A stretch of DNA of 64,000 nt from Sphingobacterium zeae (GCF_030818895.1 NZ_JAUTBA010000001.1:4526001-4590000), one strand, 5' to 3'; positions 40,738-49,709 are shown, counted from the stretch's first letter. The notes: generated from the letters alone by a model not told the origin. A program made the numbers and translations.

Positions 40738-41745
40738 ATGATCAAATTATTTATGAATATACAGTCTAATACAGCTGCTAATCAAGGGAAAAATAAAATG
40801 TATGGAGCATTGTTTGGCATCGCGGTTGGTGATGCATTTGGTGTACCATTTGAATTCAGATCGAAAGAAGAAATGCTAAAAAATCCAGCTACCGAAATGA
40901 TCGGATTTGGCAGCCATAATCAACCTATGGGTACCTGGTCAGATGATACATCTTTAACGTTGTGTCTTGCAGACTCGCTGTTAGGTGGATATGATTTGGT
41001 AGATATCTCCAAAAAATTTATAGCTTGGAAGGAAGATAAGCTGTGGACAGCAAGAGGAGAAGTCTTTGATATCGGTATCACCACGGCTAAATCGATCGGT
41101 GAGCTTAAAGATATTATCAGATCCGGGCAAATCGGAGAGCTACATTTGCTAAAATATCGGGCGAAAGAACAAGACAACGGCAATGGTTCATTAATGAGAA
41201 TATTACCCCTTTTATTTGAGATCAAGGGACTTAGTCCGTCGGAACAATTCGAGAAAATTTGGGAAGTTTCCGCCCTAACGCATAAGCACATACGCGCTGC
41301 AATGGCATGTTTTATCTATCTTAAATTAGCCGAACTCATTTTGCTAGGTTTGGCCAAAGAGCAGGCTTATGCTGAAATGCGGAATCAAGTTTCAAAGTTC
41401 TGGACGGACATCAATTTCCCTGAGTCAGAAATAATTCATTTTAATAGCACCATTTTGCATGACATCCGTTCTAAGACACATAATCAATTAAGGTCCAGCG
41501 GTTATGTGATCGATAGTCTAGAATCAAGCCTATGGCTTTTTATGGAAAAAGACAACTATAGAGACACTGTATTATCTATTGTAAACCTTGGTGAAGATAC
41601 AGACACCGGGGCTGCGATCGCGGGCGGATTAGCTGGTTTGTACTATGGGCTGGAAAGTATACCTGAAGATTGGCTTTCGAGCATCGCCCGCTATGATGAT
41701 ATCAAATTGCTAATAGAAAAAACAGCGAAGAGATATTTAAATTAG
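40738..41745 (+). CDS. ADP-ribosylglycohydrolase (DraG/ARH family)
   Basis: 335 aa. The conserved metal-binding motifs are present: GDAFGVPFEF, GTWSDDTSLTLCLADSL and the C-terminal GEDTDTGAAIAGGLAGLYYG, which supply the two-Mg ligands of the ARH fold. The enzyme removes ADP-ribose from proteins, nucleic acids or small molecules. The initial ATG at 40738 may be replaced by the in-frame ATG at 40753 (MNIQSN). No ADP-ribosyltransferase is adjacent, so its partner is elsewhere or it acts in defence or housekeeping repair. Confidence 0.92.
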   Translation: MIKLFMNIQSNTAANQGKNKMYGALFGIAVGDAFGVPFEFRSKEEMLKNPATEMIGFGSHNQPMGTWSDDTSLTLCLADSLLGGYDLVDISKKFIAWKEDKLWTARGEVFDIGITTAKSIGELKDIIRSGQIGELHLLKYRAKEQDNGNGSLMRILPLLFEIKGLSPSEQFEKIWEVSALTHKHIRAAMACFIYLKLAELILLGLAKEQAYAEMRNQVSKFWTDINFPESEIIHFNSTILHDIRSKTHNQLRSSGYVIDSLESSLWLFMEKDNYRDTVLSIVNLGEDTDTGAAIAGGLAGLYYGLESIPEDWLSSIARYDDIKLLIEKTAKRYLN

Positions 41746-41822
41746 AAATTCGATAATAATGTCTAACCAGTAAGAGCTTATTTCAAAAATGTCAATTTAA
41801 AACATCGAAACATTTATTTTTA

Positions 41823-42074
41823 AAAATATTTTAAATCGACAGCTGTTCTTACAATACAAAACGGCTACAAGCTACCTTTCGAAAGAAGGGTTCAACATAA
41901 AAATTGGCGTCGTACAGTGAAAATCCAATAGTCTTTAAAAACATTGGATGACGAAACAAAAAAGAGGAAACGATAGGAAACATAAAAATTACTGTACAAA
42001 TAAACGCTAAGAGAAAGGGTCTGATGAGAATCAGGCCCTTTTGACGGAAAAAAGCCACATCTCGCGATATGGCC
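41823..42074. repeat. Repeat element E4
   Basis: A full copy between the ADP-ribosylglycohydrolase and the TraB/GumN-like gene, 20 bp past the stop of the latter. The AAAGGG/CCCTTT hairpin is intact. Confidence 0.75.
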
Positions 42075-42093
42075 CCACAACATATATATCATG

Positions 42094-42906
42094 TTATTGG
42101 AAGTATTCAATAACACGATAACTGCCATCTTGGTATTTATCGAGCAGTTCTTTTAAATAATACTTGTGCTGTACTCCGGTCAAGACAACTATTTTTTTTC
42201 CACTATACTGATTAGCGTGTTTGATGATATTAATAGCCATTGTATTATTTCTTAAATCCCAAAAATTACACCAAAGCTGATAACCATCTCGGTAAGAAAT
42301 CTTTTGACCGTTTGGCTTTACTACATATTTCTCTTCAAAAATCACTTCGGAATTAGCTATTTTGGGAACCTCATGATGCTGAAGAGTTTGTCTATATCTG
42401 TTTAAAGTTTCAAAAGCGACTGAATTCAATGTCTTTATATCTGTTTTTGAAAAGTTTAACAGCGCATTATTCGCTTCTTTATATTTCTCATAGATGGCTT
42501 TATTGGTGTCACTTAACTTACCGACTAGATACAAGCTATCGATAAGCTTTACTGTAAGGTAATCAGCCGGCACCATCCCCCTATCTATTCGGTACTGATT
42601 TCTACCCTCAAATTCGAATGGCAAATTGCGTGTCTCAGGATATTTTTTAAGATATCTTAATGTAGCATTCTGCTCGTTGGAAGTTAGACGGATTTCCTTT
42701 GCGTAATCTTTCATCTGTTCGCTATCATTTTCTTGCAAAAGTATATCTGGTCTGATCTTATCTATAATTTCAAATAGCATATCTGGACTCAAAATAGCGG
42801 AGGAATCATGCACCGTGCCAATGATGTAGAGTTCTGTCTTAATCGAGGTTTGAGCTTGTGCAAAGTTTAAAAACAAAACTGATAGACTTGAAAAAAGATA
42901 TTTCAT
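42094..42906 (-). CDS. TraB/GumN-like (TIKI superfamily) secreted protein
   Basis: About 270 aa with a signal peptide (MKYLFSSLSVLFLNFAQAQ). ELYIIGTVHDSS near the start and VVLTGVQHKYYLKELL near the end correspond to the paired GxxH motifs of the TIKI/TraB/GumN fold, which includes metal-dependent proteases. The central helical region (residues 60-200) is typical of the family. The frame can begin at 42918, but the ATG at 42906 gives a better signal peptide. A TATATTTG box lies at 42946-42953. Confidence 0.75.
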   Translation of the reverse strand: MKYLFSSLSVLFLNFAQAQTSIKTELYIIGTVHDSSAILSPDMLFEIIDKIRPDILLQENDSEQMKDYAKEIRLTSNEQNATLRYLKKYPETRNLPFEFEGRNQYRIDRGMVPADYLTVKLIDSLYLVGKLSDTNKAIYEKYKEANNALLNFSKTDIKTLNSVAFETLNRYRQTLQHHEVPKIANSEVIFEEKYVVKPNGQKISYRDGYQLWCNFWDLRNNTMAINIIKHANQYSGKKIVVLTGVQHKYYLKELLDKYQDGSYRVIEYFQ

Positions 42907-42918
42907 TATAAAATTCAT

Positions 42919-43253
42919 ATTTAGGCATTGTTAAAAGTGATACTCCAAATATAAGAAAATCAGTATACGGGAGAAAATTCTTATCCATGCAACGAACAGA
43001 AAGATTATCCAAATATTCCCTCTCCGACAGGTGGCGCGGCGGAACTTCGAGCACTTCTTCATACACGGTCAAATTCAAATTTAAAAGTTATGCTTGTGTG
43101 TGGAATTTTTTGAACAATCTTAAAAATATAATTACTTTTAAAGACATATATAAACCTTCTATGTTGGATAAAAACGAAATACTAATAAAAAATGGAGTTT
43201 AATAACAGCTGTGTCATAGGACCCAATGGATTCTTAAATAATTAAAATATATC
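42919..43253. other. Gene-free stretch with one GC-rich island
   Basis: It holds the -7 box for the TraB/GumN-like gene at 42946-42953 and a short GC-rich patch near 43030. A 71-codon plus-strand frame (42987-43202) and a minus-strand frame over the same bases are not convincing as genes. Confidence 0.4.
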
Positions 43254-44298
43254 ATGTGCAAAATAATAATCTTATTTACTTTCTTAGCCGTATCAGCTTT
43301 TCAACTTATTAGTAACTGCTTTGCTCAAACCAAGTATGTTGTATTTGATCAAGACAAACTAACCGATTCATTGAATGGGCATTTATTCTGCAAAAGAACA
43401 TATGCAGAGATCGGATCCGACAGTACCAATTTCCCAAATCTGACTATTTACAATTTTCTGTTTAAAAAAAGCATAATTCCTGATGATTCAAATCAAAAAG
43501 TATTTCAGAATTTTATAAGCTTTGAGCGTGAAGGGAAAGATTTGCCCGTTGATATCTTAGTTACACTAACGCCGCTGACAAGGTCTAAATTTGAGGTGAA
43601 AAATATCTCGAAAGCCATTATTAACAAGGATATAAACTTAATTTCTTTGGATAGCCTGTTGCGAAACCACAGCGAAAGATATATTTTATGCAACTTATGC
43701 ACCTTTAGGTATTTTTTCAGAGACGCCATCCCTCAATTTGAAGAGAACGGATTATAAAATCGTGATCAAACGAAAAAATGAATATTTTTTAGTTGACAAC
43801 GAGACCTTAACCGAGTCCTATTTTATAGGTAAAGGCAATATGGAGCCATATAGAATTAATGCAGCGGGAATATATCTGCAGAGTAGGAGTTTTTCAAAAC
43901 AAAGTTATCTCTCTACTGGAAGGTTAAATACCCTAAAAGGGGGAATAATAAAAGATACTACCATAAATTTAAATAATCAAGGCCGAACTATAATGATAGA
44001 CAGATTTTGGACAAATGAACCTCACATTCCTTTTACAAAAAGTGCCGGTTTAAATAAAGGTAGTGACTGGTATGCAGTAGAAGGAATTGGAGATTTTGAG
44101 TTCTATTGGGACAATGGAATATTAAACGGCAATTTTTTGGACTATTTTAAAAGAGCTCAGTTAATTTATATGCCCGATAAACAGCTCAATAGAAAACTGA
44201 ACCTTTGGTATAAAACAAAGAAAATTAATGGCATACCATTCGAAGCTTTTTTTAAAGACAAAGGTTTGGACAACACAAATTTGAAAGCGATATTATAG
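43254..44298 (+). pseudogene. Secreted protein of unknown family, probably split by a frameshift near 43740
   Basis: The first frame (43254-43757) has a signal peptide (FQLISNCFAQ) and ends ...CNLCTFRYFFRDAIPQ then a short out-of-family tail. The second frame overlaps it by 20 bp and continues without an ATG as NLKRTDYKIVIKRKNEYFLV to 44298. The two halves read naturally as one protein of about 345 aa if one base is removed at about 43735. Function not recognised. They could alternatively be two coupled genes, but the second lacks a good start. Confidence 0.6.
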
Positions 44299-44333
44299 CG
44301 AGCAATACCCAATATTTCATTGACGTTACACCT

Positions 44334-44488
44334 TGGAAATCCAATTGTCTTCTAAAACATTGGATGACGAAATAAAAATAGGAAACGATAGGAAACATAG
44401 AAACTACTATACAAATAAACGCTAAGTGAAAGGGTCTGATGAGAATTAGGCCCTTTTGACGTAAAAAGCCACGTCTCACGACGTGGCC
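44334..44488. repeat. Repeat element E5 (5'-truncated)
   Basis: Only the right two thirds of the element are present, starting at the first hairpin. The conserved plus-strand coding tail is missing. The last two hairpins are intact and run into the P6 3' end, as in E1/P1. Confidence 0.7.
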
Positions 44489-44546
44489 TTAATAAACATA
44501 TTATTCATTAGTTGTCTGCTACCGATTTGCCCGAGTAGACAACTAG
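44466..44546 (-). terminator. 3' hairpin region of P6, second stem with covarying sequence
   Basis: Where the other copies have GGTTTGC/GCAAACC, this copy has arms TTAGTTGTCTGCT (44508-44520) and AGTAGACAACTAG (44534-44546). Nearly every base of the stem differs, yet pairing is kept, pointing to a functional RNA hairpin. Confidence 0.75.
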
Positions 44547-44556
44547 TTATTAGATA

Positions 44557-45003
44557 CTATTTATACGAATTGATTGATTTGGATACTTTCCAGTCATTGC
44601 CCACGCGCTCCAAAGTAACTAAATCTGTTTTGGTGAAATTTTCAAATTTTAGAGTCACTTTAGAAACCATATAGTCTGCCGATTCCTCGATGATATCAGA
44701 GCTTACTGTACAGTTTAGCTTTTCGCCTTTTTGTTTTTTCAAGGATTTAACAACTTCGCTACGGTTGTTAGACTGCGCGTTGGTAGCTTGGATCTTTTGA
44801 TTAAAATCTTCGGCGAACAATTGCTCTACTCCTGCTGATTCGCCCTCCGTAGTTACCGCCACATAGTGCGCTAAAGCGAAGTCTGCTGTAGAAAGGTTAA
44901 CATTTGTTTTTGTTGCTTTTGCTCCAGGTCCTTCAGCTGCCATAGCGAAAGTGGATACTGCGATTAAAGCTGCTGCTGCGAATGTTTTTACTAATGCCTT
45001 CAT
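44557..45003 (-). CDS. P6: secreted 148-residue protein of the six-copy family
   Basis: MKALVKTFAAAALIAV start as in P1. Differences include TKTNVNLST, SNNRSEVVKSL and YMVSKVTLKF; the C-terminal strand pair is unchanged. The -7 box is at 45057-45064. It lies at the right-hand end of the P array, before the MFS/esterase/HxlR module. Confidence 0.85.
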   Translation of the reverse strand: MKALVKTFAAAALIAVSTFAMAAEGPGAKATKTNVNLSTADFALAHYVAVTTEGESAGVEQLFAEDFNQKIQATNAQSNNRSEVVKSLKKQKGEKLNCTVSSDIIEESADYMVSKVTLKFENFTKTDLVTLERVGNDWKVSKSINSYK

Positions 45004-45068
45004 AATGTCTTTATTTTATTGTGTTAGTTTTTTTTATCTTTTCTTATTTGTTGATTCAAAACTACAAC

Positions 45069-45144
45069 GCAATACGCCCCTAACCTATCGGCTTTAGACT
45101 AATGACCAAGAAAACTCGGTGAATGGCGGGAATGGGGAGGTGAA
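45069..45144 (-). repeat. Upstream block U of P6
   Basis: A conserved U copy (GGCTTTAGACTAATGACC ... CTCGGTGAATGG) upstream of the P6 -7 box. Confidence 0.6.
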
Positions 45145-45219
45145 AGTTTACGAATATAGAACAGTTCTGATTGTACCATACTTCAGCATCAACAGTATCA
45201 CAGACCTTTAAGGTCTGGA

Positions 45220-46365
45220 TTATGCTGGCTTCTTTTCCAATCGGGATCTTAGACCGATCATAAAAAAAGCCAACATACCAAATAAAACGGTTATCCAGGG
45301 CGTAAACTGTACGCCCTTAGACACAATGATCAAACCACCTACGGTGGTTCCTAGCGTTACGCCTAAGTTGCCAAATGATGTAGCCAAACTATTGGCAAAT
45401 TCCATCGCCTCTGGTGCAGATGAAATCATATAAGTAGAGGCATTTAAGAAACTTGGAGAATATAGAAAACCCCATAATACGATTACCAGAATTGTAGCCA
45501 TAGTATTGCCTCCCGAAAAATGCAGGAGTATAGGAACTATTATAGTCCCCGAAAGAAAAAAAACAGTTGTGTGTGTTATGTTCTTGTTTAATAGTTTACC
45601 GGCTGTCCAATTAGCAAATACACCGATAATACCGAATACAAACAGCATATAGCTGACCATGGTTCCGTCCATATCTTTGGCTTTATTTAGATAATCGGCA
45701 AAGTAACTATAAGTGGAAAACCAAGCCGCAATCATAAAGAAATTCATTAATGTACTTACAATGAACATCGGTTTTTTCAATATTTTTAACTGACTTCCAT
45801 AAGATTTTTTTGCTCTCACAGGCATTGCCGGCAATACAAAGTGAATAGCCAATAATGCCACAATGCTGATGATAGCCTGTACTATAAACGAATATTCCCA
45901 AGAAAAAATGTTGGCAATATAAGTAGCGAACGGAACAGTTGTTACCATTGCAATAGCAACACCGCTGAACACGATACTCATCAATTCATTTTCGTTCCGT
46001 TTATTACCCTGTGAAACCGCTACGGATAAAGCTGTAGCGATATAAACAGGCTGTAAAAATGCAGGTAATATCCTTACAAGCATTAATAGCCAAAATGGTG
46101 GTGAAAATGACGATACAATTCCTGTTAACAGAAAAATAAAAATCGCTGTCATCATCACTTTCTTTCGGTCAAATCCTGATAACAACAAAGTCATAAAAGG
46201 TCCAGTAAGCGCAATCGCTAACGCAAATCCTCCCAACAGATAGCCAGCCTTATCAATGCCGATTTGGTAATGCTCCGCTATTTGCGGCAAAATACCAATG
46301 ATACCAAATTCAGTTGTTATAATAGCTAAAAAGCCTAATGCTCCTGTGTATGCGTACTTCTTCAT
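45220..46365 (-). CDS. Major facilitator superfamily efflux transporter (DHA1/AraJ-like)
   Basis: 381 aa with about 12 membrane helices, an N-terminal IITTEFGIIGILPQIAEHYQ segment typical of DHA1 sugar/drug efflux proteins, and LLLSGFDRKKVMM as the cytoplasmic loop 2-3 signature. It lies 9 bp downstream of the esterase gene, in an operon divergent from an HxlR regulator. The arrangement suggests inducible export of a small organic compound. Confidence 0.9.
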   Translation of the reverse strand: MKKYAYTGALGFLAIITTEFGIIGILPQIAEHYQIGIDKAGYLLGGFALAIALTGPFMTLLLSGFDRKKVMMTAIFIFLLTGIVSSFSPPFWLLMLVRILPAFLQPVYIATALSVAVSQGNKRNENELMSIVFSGVAIAMVTTVPFATYIANIFSWEYSFIVQAIISIVALLAIHFVLPAMPVRAKKSYGSQLKILKKPMFIVSTLMNFFMIAAWFSTYSYFADYLNKAKDMDGTMVSYMLFVFGIIGVFANWTAGKLLNKNITHTTVFFLSGTIIVPILLHFSGGNTMATILVIVLWGFLYSPSFLNASTYMISSAPEAMEFANSLATSFGNLGVTLGTTVGGLIIVSKGVQFTPWITVLFGMLAFFMIGLRSRLEKKPA

Positions 46366-46374
46366 CTTAAAATT

Positions 46375-47379
46375 CTATTTTTCTAAGCTTTTGGTTATAA
46401 ATTCAGCAATTTCTTTCGTTGCTAATTGTGTTTCAGGCAAAAGAATTCCCATATGCATAAAGCCATGAACCATGTCTTTATATAAACTTTTTTCAACGGA
46501 TACTTCTGAATTTTTCATGTTCTGGGCTAATTTCTCGCCCTCATCTCTTAATGGATCATGTTGTGCTAAAATGACCAGAGTTTCTGGAGTTTCTTTGAAA
46601 TCTTTGATTAAAACTGGAACAGCTAAAGGATTTGTCTTGTCTTCTTTCGATTTTAAATACCAATTCCAGGCCTGTAATCCCCACGCTCTAGTTAAGATTG
46701 GACCATTTTTATAATTTTCCCAAGAGGCTGTACCTAATGAGTTATCAGAAGCAGGATAAATTAAAACCTGAAATTTTAATTGACTTCCGAATTCGAGAGA
46801 TAAGGCTGTTGCCAACGCTCCGCCCGCACTGTCGCCAATGACCCCGATTTTTTGAACATCAATTCCAAGATTTTTTGCATTATTGATTAACCATGCTGTA
46901 GCATCTTTACAATCGTTTAATCCTGCAGGAAAAGGATTTTCAGGAGCGAGACGGTAATCGACAAAAAGGAGGACTGCTTCCGTTTCATTACTCAATTTTC
47001 GAGCAATTGCATCATGAGTTTCATAACCACCAGAAATAAACCATCCTCCATGAATGTAGATAATGGCAGAAGAATTTGATGTTTTGCCTTTAGGGCGGTA
47101 TAATCTCACAGGAATTTGATGATTTTTTGAAGGGATATTAAATTCCTCGATGCTGAAAACAGCTTCTTTCGCTCCACTTAATTGTTGAGCCATCGCATCA
47201 TAACTTTTCCGGCTTATATCTAAAGGGTTTTTGCCTTGAAATACCTGTATAGTTTCTAAATGACTTAAGATTTCTTTAATTTTCGGTGTGAGTTGCATAG
47301 TCGTTTCCTTTTTGATTGTGCTAGTGGTCTTACATGAAATAGTTCCAAGAATTATTATCGATAATAAAATTTTTCTCAT
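46375..47379 (-). CDS. Alpha/beta hydrolase, hormone-sensitive-lipase type (lipoprotein)
   Basis: HSL-family motifs: oxyanion-hole YIHGGWFISGG, nucleophile elbow GDSAGG, then the LVILAQHDPLRDEG Asp and MVHGFMHM His of the catalytic triad. A lipobox (TISC) places it on the membrane. The frame opens at 47418, but I choose the ATG at 47379 (MRKILL) because a TAATTTTG box at 47400-47407 puts transcription start after the longer start codon. It is cotranscribed with the MFS transporter. Confidence 0.9.
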   Translation of the reverse strand: MRKILLSIIILGTISCKTTSTIKKETTMQLTPKIKEILSHLETIQVFQGKNPLDISRKSYDAMAQQLSGAKEAVFSIEEFNIPSKNHQIPVRLYRPKGKTSNSSAIIYIHGGWFISGGYETHDAIARKLSNETEAVLLFVDYRLAPENPFPAGLNDCKDATAWLINNAKNLGIDVQKIGVIGDSAGGALATALSLEFGSQLKFQVLIYPASDNSLGTASWENYKNGPILTRAWGLQAWNWYLKSKEDKTNPLAVPVLIKDFKETPETLVILAQHDPLRDEGEKLAQNMKNSEVSVEKSLYKDMVHGFMHMGILLPETQLATKEIAEFITKSLEK

Positions 47380-47399
47380 GTTTATTGATTTTGATGGAA

Positions 47400-47448
47400 C
47401 AAAATTAATTTGAAACAATAAATTTGCATAGTATACAGCTAATTGTAT
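47400..47448. promoter_or_regulatory. Divergent promoters and operator between esterase and HxlR genes
   Basis: Minus-strand TAATTTTG (47400-47407) for the esterase and plus-strand TAAATTTG (47419-47426) for the regulator. An inverted repeat ATACA-N6-TGTAT (47433-47448) lies over the start of the regulator transcript and is a plausible HxlR binding site. Confidence 0.6.
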
Positions 47449-47470
47449 GGTACTAACAAATTTGTAAGTA

Positions 47471-47842
47471 ATGGGAAAAAGAAAAGAGAATTCGACTAAT
47501 TTGTTGAATGAGAGTTATATCATGGAAAGCTGTGATCTGACTTATGCCATTTGCAAAATTGGTGGTCGTTGGAAACTGCTTATTCTTTGCAAATTAGAAA
47601 ATGGGAAATTGCGTTTCAGCGAATTACGCAATCAGATTAATGGAATTACTGAACGAATGCTTACACTCCAATTACGTGAAATGGAAAAGGATGGCTTGGT
47701 AAAACGTACCGTTTATGCAGAAGTACCTCCAAGAGTGGATTATGAGTTGACAGAAATTGCCAAAGAACTGGTTCCTATATGGGCAAAATTGAGTAAATGG
47801 GGAGCAAAACATAAAGTTCTAGTAAGTGAAAGCCCCATTTAA
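47471..47842 (+). CDS. HxlR-family transcriptional regulator
   Basis: 123 aa: CDLTYAICKIGGRWKLLILC, LRFSELRNQINGITERMLT, LREMEKDGLVKRTVYAEVPPRVDYELT form the complete HxlR winged helix, with the early Cys that senses electrophiles in several members. Divergent from the esterase-MFS operon and the likely controller of it. Confidence 0.95.
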   Translation: MGKRKENSTNLLNESYIMESCDLTYAICKIGGRWKLLILCKLENGKLRFSELRNQINGITERMLTLQLREMEKDGLVKRTVYAEVPPRVDYELTEIAKELVPIWAKLSKWGAKHKVLVSESPI

Positions 47843-47892
47843 CAGCAAAGCTAAACCAGCCGTTTCGGGTATCCGTAAAAGAGGACAACAAA

Positions 47893-47912
47893 GGATGCTG
47901 CGAATGTTTACT
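47893..47912 (-). pseudogene. Tiny remnant of a P-gene start
   Basis: The 20 bp here match the first codons of the P genes (the Ala-Ala-Ala-Phe signal-peptide region) and lie next to E6. It suggests that a seventh P copy was deleted, leaving E6 behind. It is short enough to be chance. Confidence 0.3.
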
Positions 47913-47977
47913 AGACCCACCTGTACTTCACGAACAGCATAAGTTTTTTGTATTAAAACTACAGTTATTAAAAATAA

Positions 47978-48232
47978 TAAAACTATTTTAAACTGGCTAT
48001 TGTTCTTCCAATACAAAGCGGCTACAAGCAGCCTTTCGAAAGAAAGATTCAACATAAAAATTGGCGTCGTACAGTGAAAATCCAATAGTCTTTAAAAACA
48101 TTGGATGACGAAACAAAAAAGAGGAAACGATAGGAAACATAAAAATACTGTACAAATAAATGCTAAGAGAAAGGGTCTGATGAGAATCAGGCCCTTTTGA
48201 CGTAAAAAAGCCACATCCCTCGATATAGCTTT
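47978..48232. repeat. Repeat element E6
   Basis: The rightmost copy, downstream of the 48270 gene. A 1-bp deletion breaks the minus-strand frame seen in other copies, and the last hairpin is decayed. The conserved plus-strand tail reads GYKQPFERKIQHKNWRRTVK. Confidence 0.75.
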
Positions 48233-48269
48233 ACAAAATAAAGTGACCATTAGGCTGCTCGATTTTTTA

Positions 48270-48563
48270 TTACTGCTCACAAAATCTATAGTTTTTTTGA
48301 TCAGAGAGCCTTTTTAGATATAATCTTCTTTCGCCATAATAGGTATCAATCCGATCAATTACAGCGATTGGGGAATCAATAACCATCCTCCGATAGATGG
48401 TATCATTCCGCACAAAATTATGCGTATCGTTAAAAACAAGAATATCTAACAGTCCGCTATTATCTCCGCAATTTTTCCAAATGGAATTTATTAAACTCTT
48501 GTTTTTGCAAGAATAAAGAAAAACGCTTAAGCCCAAAATAACAAGGAGAGATTTTAGTTTCAT
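48270..48563 (-). CDS. Small lipoprotein (97 aa), unknown family
   Basis: A lipobox (FLYSC) and a compact beta-rich body (NSIWKNCGDNSGLLDILVFN, YYGERRLYLKRL) with two further Cys. It resembles lipocalin-like or immunity-type small lipoproteins only in size. It is isolated between E6 and the cupin operon. Confidence 0.65.
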   Translation of the reverse strand: MKLKSLLVILGLSVFLYSCKNKSLINSIWKNCGDNSGLLDILVFNDTHNFVRNDTIYRRMVIDSPIAVIDRIDTYYGERRLYLKRLSDQKNYRFCEQ

Positions 48564-48730
48564 CGTAAAACTACTTTGTATACTATATACTATGGCAATA
48601 ATAAGTAATTTTTCTAAACTTTTTTAATCTCCGCTTTGCAGAAAAGTTTTCTGAAAATGGGTTAAAAAGCTTTAAACCTTTAAAATCTCAAGAAAATAAG
48701 TGCTCATAAGTAATAATAAAAATACGGCCA

Positions 48731-48764
48731 ATGTTGTGCCACAGGTCAGACTGCGGCACAACAT
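48731..48764. terminator. Hairpin terminator of the porin-Dabb-cupin operon
   Basis: ATGTTGTGCC (48731-48740) pairs perfectly with GGCACAACAT (48755-48764), 5 bp past the cupin stop. Confidence 0.75.
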
Positions 48765-48769
48765 AAATA

Positions 48770-49249
48770 TTAGTCATTTTTTGCTACGAAAAGATCATCA
48801 GCCCCCTCGTTGATAGGGATATACAATCTTTCCCAGCTTTTTGAATGAACCATTTGCCAGCTATGCCCAGTACCTTTCAAATCTTCAGCCAAAAGAATTG
48901 TACCAGGTTTGATCAAAAAAGTTGAGCCATCGCTGACTTTAAACCTGATTTTACCCTTTAGCGTAACCACATATTGTCTTCTTGGAGCTGGATGAGCATT
49001 TTTCTCCCATTCTTCGGTCTTATTGCTTGTCCAAAATGTACTCGTATTGGCGTGTTTTAATGTTGGAATAAAGCCTTTTTGAAACGAGCAGGTTCCATCT
49101 GGATTATTGATCAATCGTACCGCAGGCATTTCACCTTCAGCTTCCACCTTTACCTCCTTAATTTTCCCATGACCTTCTTGCGCTTTCACAGCGTTTAAGC
49201 TTGATGCTGCCAGTACGCAAGCAATAGCTAGTTTGGATATCATTTTCAT
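48770..49249 (-). CDS. Secreted cupin-domain protein
   Basis: 159 aa with a signal peptide (LAASSLNAVKA, then QEGHG). The cupin barrel is at about 75-150: RRQYVVTLKGKIRFKVSDGS, FLIKPGTILLAEDLKGTGH, with a His-containing second motif. The substrate is unknown. Third gene of an operon with a Dabb protein and a porin, which suggests uptake and processing of a small organic compound. Confidence 0.8.
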   Translation of the reverse strand: MKMISKLAIACVLAASSLNAVKAQEGHGKIKEVKVEAEGEMPAVRLINNPDGTCSFQKGFIPTLKHANTSTFWTSNKTEEWEKNAHPAPRRQYVVTLKGKIRFKVSDGSTFLIKPGTILLAEDLKGTGHSWQMVHSKSWERLYIPINEGADDLFVAKND

Positions 49250-49287
49250 TTTGTAATCTTTGAAATTATTATTTTGTTGTTTTAATT

Positions 49288-49698
49288 TTAGAATTCATAA
49301 ACCGTGTCGTGCACCATCATCCGTTCAAAATAGGGTTTGTATTTAGCGACAAGGGCGAGGTGGCCCGGTAGTTTACCATAAGCCTCCAGTTCTTCCAGCG
49401 TCGCAAATTCCATGGACGCATTGTAGGTAAACGAGTTGTCCAATACCGCTCTTGGTGAAGAAGCAGCAGGCTTGCCATAACGTACATTTTTGACATAGGG
49501 AAGCTTTTTAAGACCTTCAAAAAACTGTTTAAACTCTTCTACCTGTTCAGCAGACAAGTCAGGTTTTAGCCAAAAAAGCAAATAGTGGAAATACACTTTT
49601 TTTGTTTTCGCTTTTTTCTCTTTTGCCATCAGTGAGGTGGACGCAAAGCTCATAACACCAGCAGTACCTAGTGTAAGGATAAAATCTTTCCTTTTCAT
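49288..49698 (-). CDS. Exported Dabb-domain (stress-responsive alpha/beta barrel) protein
   Basis: 136 aa. MKRKDFILTLGTAGVMSF is a Tat-like leader, then the Dabb ferredoxin-like fold: YFHYLLFWLKPDLSAEQVEE, YVKNVRYGKPA, NASMEFATLEELEAY, HLALVAKYKPYFERMMVHD. Dabb proteins include enzymes that cyclise or cleave polyketides and aromatic compounds. It is 11 bp after the porin gene. Confidence 0.88.
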   Translation of the reverse strand: MKRKDFILTLGTAGVMSFASTSLMAKEKKAKTKKVYFHYLLFWLKPDLSAEQVEEFKQFFEGLKKLPYVKNVRYGKPAASSPRAVLDNSFTYNASMEFATLEELEAYGKLPGHLALVAKYKPYFERMMVHDTVYEF

Positions 49699-49709
49699 GT
49701 TATTGCTAT

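Noticed and set aside
42987..43202. A 71-codon plus-strand frame in the gap after the TraB/GumN-like gene
   Set aside because: No signal or domain is visible and the frame is crossed by an equally open frame on the other strand.
47863..47878. TTTCGG-GTAT-CCGTAA downstream of the HxlR gene, similar to the island operator
   Set aside because: No TAnnTTTG box at 20-21 nt on either side and no gene start follows, so it is treated as chance.
6066..48232. Integron or CRISPR interpretation of the repeated units
   Set aside because: Repeats are hundreds of bases long, contain genes and terminators, and have irregular kilobase-sized spacing; there are no cas genes, integron integrase or attC-like short sites.
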